Origin: Astropecten irregularis
Lineage: Eukaryota; Echinodermata; Asteroidea; Paxillosida; Astropectinidae
NCBI GenBank assembly: GCA_963971285.1
Contig: OZ020252.1
Span: 8,779,662 to 8,843,661 of the forward strand
Direction of reading: 5' to 3'
DNA length: 64,000 nt
Position numbers and translations under genes: made by a program. Below, piece after piece: positions 45,633 through 57,600 of this stretch (its first letter is position 1; each line of letters starts with the position of its first letter). Below the pieces are notes generated by a model. That model was given only the letters and a program-made list of their open reading frames with translations, made no database searches and was not told the origin of the DNA.

Positions 45633-48600
45633 ATGTCTATTGCCAGGATCACCACCTTCTACCACCGTCTTCATCAGATGGTGGTGATTATGTTGACAGT
45701 TTCCTGCCAGCTTTCCCAGCCGCAGAGCCTGCCCTCATCGAAGACCGACAACCTGGACATCTTCTTTGACCCGTCAGCGAAAGCTCCCCTCGGTTCACAC
45801 CGCGAACCCAGTGTGTTCTTGGACGAGCTGTACTCGGTCCCGGGTCCTGAGGAGTTCTACCGGCGCTACGTCAGCCAGTACCGGCCGGTGGTCTTTCGGG
45901 AAGCCGGAAGGCACTCCAGAGCTTACCACCTGTGGACTGAGGAATATCTGACCACAAAGTTTGGTCATTTGACAGTGAGATTGGAGGCCAGGTAAATAAT
46001 AATAAATAGTGAAATCTTGTATAGCGCCAACTCCAACGAAAGGTAATTACTCATGGCGCAGAATCTGCACATAGCTCTTAACAATTGAGAAATGATTCAG
46101 AAAAAACCTTATAACAAAGGAGACTAGGGGCCGATTTCACGAAGCACCGAGACCGATCTTACATGTAAGTGTTAAAGGGATTGCATACGTTTGGTAATTT
46201 GAGCCTACTCTTTGTTTCAAACCAATATAATTGTGTATATATACCAGTTTCACTTCAAAAGGTGGTAGCGTTTTTGAGATTTTGGCGACAAACTAGAGCG
46301 GTTATTTCACGCCAGATAACAGTAAGTCAATAGCTGAGAAGCGTTACGGCCATAACGCTTCTCAGATTCGTAATTTTTGGAGATAAAAAGTGACATATTT
46401 TTCCATAACCGCGGTACTTCGAATTGAAAGTTTCTCAATATGCATTATACTATCCAAAGCAGCTGTAGTTCTCACCAAGTAAGTTTTTATTGCCATAAAT
46501 TTTCAGAGTCATTACCAAACGTATGCAATGCCTTTAAAGAATCCAACTGCAAGCAGCATGTGACGCCACAGCACAAATCACCGCAGCGATACCGACAACT
46601 CATCTTAAGATCAATCCTAGTGCCCGGTGAAATCCAGCACAGTTACTCATTATACAAAACATAAATTAAACAAAAATGATTTCAAATGACTTTTAAAACT
46701 TTCTAGAGAATGAATACACTGGATTTCCTGTGGTAACTGATTCCATAATGTAGGTGCTACATGTGAGAAAGACCTATCCCCCCATGTCTTCTTGCACAAG
46801 ATTGATTGATAACAATCCGGTGTCTGAAGATCTCAAGGAAAATTATTCTTCATCAATAAGGACCGTAGCTGGAATTAGATGAAATGATTCTGCCATCCAA
46901 CATTTCAAACAGAAGTGCAGTCAAAACACATTTCACTAGCTTGCTAGTGTAACCTGGAAAAATGACACACTTAAAAACCGGGGATCTAAAGGACGAGACG
47001 TGAACTGTTTATTGAAAATAGCAAAAATTTGGAACAGAAAAAAAGAAACACAAATCCAAACCAACCAAAAGGGAAAAACCTTTGAGATAAAGCATCAACA
47101 GCAGCAAATAAAAATCAACAGAAAAATTGAATGTTGGTGGTGTCCCTATTAGTCAGTTATCTTTGTTTGTTTGGCAGTCAGTTAAGCCATGAAACCACAT
47201 ACATACCGCCATATCCCAAGGATCATTTAAGATACATGCAGCATTATCAATGCTACAACCTGAGAAACAGTACATAGGGGATCACTCAAAGAGGATGTGG
47301 CTTTTTAATCAATATAGGCTAATATTTGTTTAATCTGCATTCAGTTTGTGTTTATCCATTTTATTTATTTTAAATTTCTTATAATTTAATCTCCTTTAGT
47401 TTGTAAATTATACATGTATCTATTTTATTTATTTTTTAAAAATTCTTAAATCAATTCGGCCCTGCGGCCGCGAGGTTATGATTAAAAATTAAGCCAATAA
47501 TAATAGTAATCATCATCAAATAACCACAAGGGAAACTGACTGAATTTTAAGTCATAAGTGGACTTATTTCTGTGTTTTTCTCTCCCTTTTGAACTTGGTG
47601 CAGGCATGAGGATAACTCCAGAATCCCTGCAGGAGTCGGAGGGCTTGGGCGGGATACCATCGCCCACTTCCTAGAGCATTATCAGACCTCTGATGGCTAC
47701 ATCATATCACAAATTCCATCTCCCATGGAAGGCGATATCTCCATTCCACCCTGCTTGACCTGTGGATCCTTCTCAAGGAGTATTCAGGTATCAAGGCTAA
47801 CAAATTGGTTCTAGCTTTTAGGTTGGAACTTTGGTTTTTATCAAAGAAATACAGATTCATGGGCAAAAATATCAAGGCAGATACAGTAATAACAGGTGAA
47901 AATTTCAGTCTAATACGGTGCTTTGGTTTTTGTCAAAGAAATACAGATTCATGGGCAAAAATATCAAGAACATACAGTAACAGTCATCTGTGAAAATTTC
48001 AGTCCCATACGGTGCCCACTTTTTGAGAAAACAGTCAAAAACGGCCACAGTATTTCGTAAGTCTTTCCTCGTGTATTTTTGATCTTTTCTTAAAAGATCA
48101 GAAAGATTTTAGGACGCTGTTTTACTAATTTCCGGCGAAAAAGTTTTAACGGTATGTTTCTACCACCACCATCTTCATACCCTGAAAGTTATACGTCAAT
48201 CTGTGAACATTTCTGTTTTGGTGTCTTACCAAAGTATGATACTACCTTTAAGGGGGTATATAGGTGGCAAGTGCGTGAGGCACTCGCCTCTCACCAATGT
48301 GGCCTGGGTTCGAGGCCGGCTTGGGTCATAATCTCCTATGCTACAAAGGTTTTTCTCTGGGTTCTCTGGTTTTCTTCCCTTCAAAACAATCAAACACTTT
48401 TGATCTCAGGCTGTGCTCCGTGATCATATATAGGTTGATTTGGCTGGCAGCCAAGGGCGCTAATGAATGCCTGCAATGTTGTAGCCGCATCCTTTGCAAT
48501 TCAGCACTCCAGCTAGGTGTAAGGATGATTAGCCACCCAAATTATTATTATTATTAAATTAACCATTGAGAAAGATCCTGCTAGGATCAAGATGTAAGGC

Positions 48601-51600
48601 CCTCGTAGCTCAGGACTTCAAGTTTGATATAAATCTACCGTAGTTTGAAATTGTGCAAGGAGGAAGTTCACTGATTGAGTGGAAAGACATTCGAAAATTA
48701 GGTTAATATTAAAATTAGGGTGGACTTTGACCAGGTGCAACTGAACTCTGGAGGTGCCTGAACTGCCTTCGATCTGGCGTGGGTTGATGAAGGGTGTCCA
48801 TGAGTATGTGGAGTTTCACTATGATATTGCCTTTAAACAATAAGGTACATATCAGGCCCAGGGGCCGATTTCACTAACACTTTGCGATCATCGTAAAGCC
48901 TAAATCCATCGCTAAACGGAAAATTGCTACGCAAAGTAGCGATCGATTTTCTGTTTAGCGATGGATTTGGGCTTTACGATGATCGCAAAGCGTTAGTGAA
49001 ATCGGCCCCAGGTCTTTTATACAAAGAGTTTCTAATATAATGCTCAAAGTGTACATGTATGTTTTCTGTAGGCCTCTCAACTCTTGAGTTGAGGGGTTCC
49101 ACCTGGTCTTTGTTTTCAATCTGAATACCATGTTATCATCCTCTTTCAGGAAGTACACCTGTTTCTCAGTTCCAAAGGAGGCAAGACTCTCCTACACCGC
49201 GATCCCTACAGCTCAGTGCACTGTGTCTTCAATGGAACTAAGCAGTGGCTCGTCATTGATCCTAAACAGGTTGGTTGGATTGTCAGATACAGTGGAACTC
49301 CACTATAACGAACACCGCTATACCAAACATTTGGCTACACAGTGGGTGCATTCGTTTAGCTAACGTACGGGTCAGCCCTTACTGGGAATGGTCGTGTTAT
49401 ACTGCACAACACAAGCAAGAGAATGGGGAAGAGGTTGCCTGGTGTCGACCCGGGTGAGCCAAACGAATGCACCCATTAATTCGAGCACACGATTTTGAAG
49501 GGCGCCCTCTTTTGATTAAAAGAAGAAACTGCAGTGGTGTCAGTATATTATTTTGTACACCGCCAATCATCTTTTATTGAAATCTGGGAAGCTGGAAAGC
49601 TAATCGACGATGGACGGTGTGTTATTTTTTGGACGTGATTTGTTGATAATTCGCACCATCTACGCCTTGGTTTTCACTGGTTGTCAAGTTCATGAGAATG
49701 AAAGTAGACGGATGTGTCCCCACTGGTGTACGTATTTCCTGATGTAACCAAAAGATTGATCATTGTTAATAATAATAATAATTCAGAATTTATTCCGTGC
49801 ACACATCTGTCCAAAAACACTTTTGGCGCACATATTATTATCCCTGGTCATTGGGCCATAATTTGCATTCCTGAAACCATCTCAACTACCTGGCTGCCTG
49901 GGGAGTATACAGCCCCAGCTACTTTAAAGCGCACAGAGGCTAATCAAACCACAAAGCCATCTCTACCCTCGCAGGTACCCATTTACATCTGTGTGAAGAG
50001 GAGCAATATTTTAAAAAGCGTCTTGCCCAAGGACGCAAGCACCACTAGCCCATGGCTGGCTTTGAACACAAAATTTGTAGATTGACCACAAGACTTTTTG
50101 AGTTTGACACGCCAGACCACTAGGCCACAGCACTCCACTCCACTCCACTCCGGTTGTCAAGTTCATGAGAATGAAAGTCCTCGGATGTCCGCGCTGATGT
50201 ACATATTTTCTGATGAAACCAAACAATGGGTCATTGTTGTCCCTTGTCTTTGTCTCCTCATCTTCAGAAAGCCTCTTTGTACATCTCGGAGGAATCAACC
50301 TACGAGTTTGGTGGATATTCAATCATTGATGTGGATAACGCTGATCTGGAGGAGTTCCCCAAACTCAAGGATGTGGAATATGCCCGCGTGATACTGAACA
50401 AAGGTGACTGCATCTACATGCCAAGCGGTGGGTATTCCAAACAAGATAATCAAATAATTTAAGATTGGTATTTATGCAAGTAATATACTGCTGCAATCTG
50501 TTCATCAGCCTGTAGTGAACTCTGCTAATTTAAATAAAAAAGGCCCCAAGAATGCGGCCAGGTGTTTAGGCCCCTTTTCATAAAAACCTTCGGAGCGTAG
50601 CAGTACAATAGAGCGCTTCGCCAAGAACGCCACTCCTTAGTCACACCACCAGAGAGGTAGCTTCTAGAGTCTCTACGTTCCGGCTGCTCTTAACTTTAGT
50701 ATTTCCTTCTATCCGGCTGCTCTTAACTTTCGTATTTTCTTCTATGGCCAACTGGGCTCTGAAACTGAATTGGTGGCGTTTGCCCTTTACAGAGTAGGAG
50801 TCCAGGTAACCATCTGTAAGTAGTCCTGGTTTACTTAATTACTTATTTATGTAGAGATCACCAATTCTAAAATCATAAATCAGCTTCAGCAGTTGCAGGC
50901 AGTCTCGGCAGATGAGAGAACTTTATTTCTTTGATTTAATTTGGTAAGCTAAGTTCAACTATTCACTTTGACACCAAAAGCCACAATAATTTTCTGAAAT
51001 TTATAAAATGCTTGGAGTTATTAACTCAAAAGGTTTTGATAATTATCAAATAACCACAATGGGAAACTGTGAACAGAGAACAAATGACTGGAGCGGGATT
51101 CAAACCGGCGACCTCCTGAAAACCGTACAGGTGCTCTACCAACTAACCATCCAGCCCTACATTGGTGGTGACCCAAATAGTCAATTATCTTTGTTCGTTT
51201 GTCAGTCAGAAGTCATGAAACCATGCACACACCGCCATATCCCAGGGATCATTTCACCGATACTCGCAGCAATGCTGCAACCTGATAACGGTACACTTGG
51301 ATCACTCAAAGAGGATACTGCTTATATTTGTTTGATGATAGCAAATAAAAAACACCGTATTTCTTGCATGTTGCTATAGGTTACATGCATCAAGTGCGTT
51401 CCAATGGTTACCTGAATGCGGCCGTCTCCATATGGTTTTCCCACTACCATGCTTTTGACAATGAGGGTTGCCGGGAGGACCATGGCCCGTCCGACTTCCG
51501 GTTAATGAATGAGTTGGATGTGTTGTGGAGATACAGCGGAGAAGGCAATCTGTCTCAGGGCATGATTGACATCTACATGCTAAGGTACTTCAGAACATGT

Positions 51601-54600
51601 CAGGGTTTGTTTGTTTCCCTTCCTCAACAAGCAGTTTTGAAAAGATCATGATCATCGGCTATAGGGCTCCGCGCTCGAGCTATTTAAGGGATACACCCTT
51701 TATATCGACAGCTATAGTTACATGTACCTGGATGTTCAGACAAATAGCGTTCTGCACTAATGACGTCACACCACGCGCGACGCGCACACATTCTTCCACT
51801 CACCACATGTTTGGGTGGCCACGTTGCAATGTTTGTCTGAGGTTCGGTGCTATTTTTAGCGCAAGTGCGCAGCGCTATTGCACAACGTTTTACTTGAAAG
51901 TTGGGTATATGACGTACAGATTGTTTGTCCGAACATCTGAATGTAACGTCACGAACACGGAGCCTATAGAGGTTATTCACGTGACGTCATTGGCCGTCAA
52001 GCACAATGATTGCACACGCGAAACAATACGCTTCAGTGCACACACAACGTACAGTGTCCTACGGGTAACCATGGACAACATAGAAAAGCTTGACGGCCAA
52101 TCACGTGATTTTATGACGTCGATGAATAACCTCTACATGTTTATAGTACTGCAACCATATATCACAAGTTGCGTTGATGAGCTCTTTCATGTCTTTGGTT
52201 GTGAAATGTTGCCAGTTCCGAACGGCTGCTCACAGAGAACAAAATCTTGCTTTATAGCATGAAATATCTTCCTTAAAGGTACTATCATACTTTGGTAGCA
52301 TATCAAACAGAAATCTTTACAGATTTACCTATAACTTACAGGGTATAAAGATGGTGATGGTAGAAACATACTGTTAACATTTTCTGCCTGAAATGCTGTA
52401 TTTATCAAGAATAACCAGTGACCAAAATTATTTTTCATCTTTTAAAGATCAAAAATAAAAGAGAAAAGACTTAAAGAAATACTGTGACCGTTTTTAACAA
52501 TTTTTCACCGTTTTATTAATGCTGTATTATCCGGAACAGAGTAAAACCAATGACCAAAAAACAATTTGGATCTTTCAAAGATAACAATGAACAGTGACAA
52601 GATTTGTAAAATACTGTGGACGTTTTTCTATGACTCATAGGTCATAGGTCAAAGGTTAAATGCCTGTAATATATTCCCTCATCACCTGTTCTCTCTTGAC
52701 CTTGTTTTGTTTTCAAGTGTTTTTTGTCTGATTCATTTATTATTTGTTTTCAGAACGGTCTTACAAACTGTTGCTGACGAAGACGGCAAAATTTGGATCA
52801 GGGAATTCGCCAGTAAATTCATTTATGTGAGTGTTGTTGAAGGCATAGATGTATGAGTTTTTAAGTTCTTCCCTCGCACTGCCTCACTATGGAACTCTTT
52901 ACCTGAATCCTAGGTCGTTTATCCCATACACATAAATAACCTACAGACCAACAGCGCCCTATTCAAATGAATGGCGAGGTACCGTAATTGTGACGGCAAC
53001 CGACTATTGCCAAACTATGGGCAAAACAAATATTTTATCAATGGGAGACTTTGGACTAACCATTGTTAATCTCAAGAGGGCCCGCTTAACCAGTCTTGGG
53101 AAAAGTGTGTTGATTTTGTTATCATTGCTTTTGTGCATGAATATTCATGGTAAACACAACAGCCGTAAGATAAGTGCATGAAAATGCCTAGTACATACTG
53201 TGCAGTGCCCATTTTTGATGGCAGGGGAGGACATGAGTTCCTAAGAACAAACAAATGCAGAATCTGTTTTGTGCACAAAGTTTTTACTTTTGCAAGTGAG
53301 ACCTAGCATGTTATTCCTCGCCAAACATAAGAATTTCACTTCACTTTGTGTTTACGGGCATTGAAATTGGGTTTGGCGGCAATGTGTTCAAAGCTAAAAA
53401 TTAATTGTAAATTGCCTGAATTTAATGTTCACAGCATTTTCCTGTGACTTTTTGAAAGTATTTGGACAATCTATTATTATTTTAAAACTTGGCAGAAATT
53501 AATTTGTTGTCATACCGTTTCGGCCTTTCTTTACATTGGTTATAGTTATATTTAGTTTTACTACTACTACTTGTGGTAGTAGCATTAGTAATATTTGTGT
53601 GTAATATAGCGCCATGTAAAAGTTTGGTGAAAGCTCGTACAACGCGGCCGCATCGATTGATGACACACCATCAAATGGTTATATCACGTCGAATCGTTTA
53701 ATGCGTGCGTCAAACGGATTGGTGTTTGTGTCAAATAATTGAGCTTTGCGTCAAATTATTATAAGCGTTTGCGTCGACTAGACAGTCTGCGCCGAGTCGT
53801 TTAACGTTTGCGTCAAATGATTTGATGTCTTCACCGAGTCGTTTGACGTTCACGTCGAAGGATTTTATGTCTTCGACGAGTCGTTGACCGTTCACGTCGA
53901 ATAGATCATCTTCACGTCGACGAGGAGTTTGTTTGACGACGAAGGCAGCTACGGCGTTCCATAGGGTCGAGACTGGTGCACGTTTTGATATTGTGGTTAT
54001 TACGTGTGGCCGGCCGTGTGTGGGGCGGCGGATACCAGTCGTAGAACATTCGAGCATGATTCGCACGAATGCATCGTGTTTACGTCTTATTTTTTACTCA
54101 ATGCGTTCGTCGCCCAAGGAATGTTTTTTAGATCATGCACATGCCACATGTTTGTGAAAAGCGTGTTTCTTCTTGGCCAATTGGACAAACTCACCGACTG
54201 AAATTAAATTAAGATTTAGCTGATTTTTTAATAGGCCTAACGTTATTTGTAATGCTATGGAGACCGAATCTTGTAACGATACAACGTGAAAATGCATACA
54301 TCGTGCGCGTGTTTGATGTCTGTGTGTTCCATGCCATGTCGGAAAAAAAAGATCGCGCTACCTATGTCCTGAAGCGTAAACAATGCTTCCCATTGGCTAA
54401 AAGATATTAGCATATATCTGCAGCAACTCCCTTTGCATAATTATACCTTATTTGGCAGCGCGAAATGCATGACCTCACTTCGATACTAGGGCCCTTTTCC
54501 AAATCTCGGCTCCGCTTGCGCGGCTCCACGTTTGGAACAATCAGACTTCGAGCGGCTTCGGGATGCTTAGGCCTAAAACACTCGGGTCTGAGCGTGACGC

Positions 54601-57600
54601 GTCACGCGCTCAGGAGCGCCGCGCCGTTGCTTGACGTTTGTTTTAATTCTGCTGATTTTGTGTTAAAAAAACATGGGATAAGATTAACTGTAACTGGCCT
54701 ACATGTACAAGTCACACATATGTTACATGGAGATTTATTTCTACCTCCATGTGTTATAAATATTAATATAATGATGCAAATTAATTAGAATAATTGTCTT
54801 AGCCTCCATGCACAATCTGGAAACCGTTGCCATGGAAATTTGTCTATCAATTTACACTGAACTCGTTGCGACTTTCCCCAAAATATCCTACTGTAGTTTC
54901 CATAATTTTACTAGTAAAAACAATTAGGCCTAGGCTACCAGACAACAATGAAAATGTGCCAAAGTTCACATTTTATTACTGTCACTTGACTTTGTACTCC
55001 GTGATTCAAAGAGTGACGTCACGAAGCCCCACGAAGTCACCTCCTCGGTAGACTTCCATCAGGCTTCTTTTTTTTTTCGTCTACCTCCTCGGTAGACTTC
55101 ATCAGGCTTCGTTTTTTTGGCGAATTCTGAAGCCTCAAAATGAAGCCCAAGCCGGAGTCTGAATTTGGTTTGCGGCTCCAATATGGCGCCCAAGGTTTAA
55201 AGCCGGAGATGGAGCCGAGATTCGGAAAAGGGCCTAGAGTTAACAAAGGCACCCAAGTCAAGTAAAGAATGTACGTCCGCCCAGACACATGTAAAGCCTA
55301 CTGTTTGCACATAATTATCATACTGAAGTGTTTTCTTCACAGTTGTTTAATTTTGACATTGTCGACATTGAAGCAAGTCATTCGCCGCGAATCATATCTT
55401 TTACCATGGGATTTAAGGTACAATGTGATATTAAAAACTTATTGATTTCTTTTAAAGCCATTTTTTCCTGTACTTAACTTACTTTTTATTACTTTTTAAA
55501 AAGTAAGTTAATACAGGAAAAAATGGCTTTAAAAGAAATCAATTAGTTATCAGGAGAAACCCTGTACATTGTACAAGGTCAACAGTAAAGTGTATTGATA
55601 TTAAAAAATTATACGTTAAAAAACAATACGATAATAACATTTACAACAAATAGAGATCTAAAGTCTGATAGGCTTTTTTATTGGCAATAACCTTTGTACA
55701 TTACTGTTAGATATGGTTATCATTTATACAGAAAACTAAAGACATGTTGAACTTGATTGTTCAGGGGGTGTGCACTTACCCATTGTCTGGATATAACCAG
55801 TTCATAGAAAAGGACTTTGAAACATGCTGAAGATGATATATATGTCCTATGTAATTCAACCCCCAAGCAGAAGGCTTGATGAAAATCTATATTTCCAACG
55901 GGAAAGCATCAAAAATATAAAAATACCAACGAAAAATACATCAGAAACAAAACTACCAATTCCTAAAGTCAACGGTAAGTTAACATGAAACTTTTCTATT
56001 TTCATTATCTGTTTATATGTTTGACAACATGTAATGTTAGTTTGCATCCAAAGATTTTATCATGTAAACTGTTTTCCATTAATATAAAATTATTAAAAAA
56101 GATCAAAACCAAGTTAAAATGTTTAACTTATAACAATTATCTTATTTATAATGTTAAACTTAATAACAATTGTTTTCCACAGCCCTGGCAGAAATTCTTT
56201 TGAATTAAACACCAAAGATGGCATTACAAATGCGGAGTTTGCTACACGATCCAAGCCACTACCTCCGATGTTACACAATCTACAACAAGGTGACTGACCA
56301 ACTACCTGAGTTCAGCAAATTGATTGAAGATATGTTTACTGATGGGATCTTAGCAAAGATGCAAGTCACATTGGCTGATCATGAGGAACTACGTGTGCTT
56401 GGAGTTGGAAGTGGAGATGGTTCGTAATTCATAGGAGGACCTTCCCTAACATTGACATTTGGCGAAAGAATCATGATCCTATAGCTCTTACCACTTTTAA
56501 ATGAGTTACTTCCTGTTTGACCGGATGTAGAAAACACAAAGGTCAAGCAATGTGTCACAAAGAAAGACCTTGCCTAGCATTGACAATTTGCAAAAGAATT
56601 AACTTAATATCTCAAACGGTTTATATTTTGTTGATTTTCAAAGATTTTGATTATTAAATTTAAATTGCTTTTAATTTGGCACCTGATGACGTCATTGTTC
56701 GGCATACATCTACACTATATGGACTTTACTTGGACCAAAATGTGACCAAAATGTGACCAAAGTAGGTCCAAGAATGTCCCTGCACAAAGTCTATGGGTTT
56801 TTTGGCGACAAGAAGAGGAAGAAGAAGAAGAAGAAGAAAAATAACAGAAAATTAACAAAAAAGCCAATTATACAAATGATGGCAAAATAAATGGTGATTA
56901 GGAAGAGGGCAGAGTGTTAAGTGTGTACAGGTGATGATGATAATGAAGACACATTTATTACATACGCTAAATATTCAATTGAAAACTAAACTTTTGAAAC
57001 TAATAATGTTCTTTTTGTATTTTGTGTCAAGGTTCAGTGGATAACTTCATGTTGGTGAAGCTCCTGCAGCGATTCAAGCATATTTACAACCGTGTAGTTG
57101 AGCCTTTTCAGGAGTCTGTAGATCAATTCAGAATAATGGCTCAATCAAAGGCTCATGAACTACAAGGAGTGAATTTTGACTGGCGACAGCAGACCATAGA
57201 AGAATATGAGAATGCTGCAGACTTCACAAAGTTTCACTTCATTCATGCAGTCCATTCCCTGTACTATGTTGATGATGCAGAGAAAACCTTGATGCACCTT
57301 TACAGCCGTTTGGAGCCAGGCGGAATAATGTTCCTGCTTATTATGTCTGGTAATAAATTGTGATATCTAAACACATATACAAAAAAGGAAAACAACTATG
57401 CAAATGTTATATATCTAGCCAAAATAATCCGAAACATCCTTGTAATTTTTCTTTCCAGATTTTGATGATGGAAAGCTTCGGAAGCGACTTCCATGTGACA
57501 TCAAATATGTGTCAGGCGAAATCAAGACCTTCTTGAATCAACAAGACATCCCATTCACCCACTATCCTCATCCTATCTCTGTAAATATTTCCAAATGCTT

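Noticed and set aside
51597-52262. 221-codon plus-strand open frame
   Set aside because: It runs from exon sequence through a splice donor and two inverted-repeat elements, with no domain. It is a chance frame.
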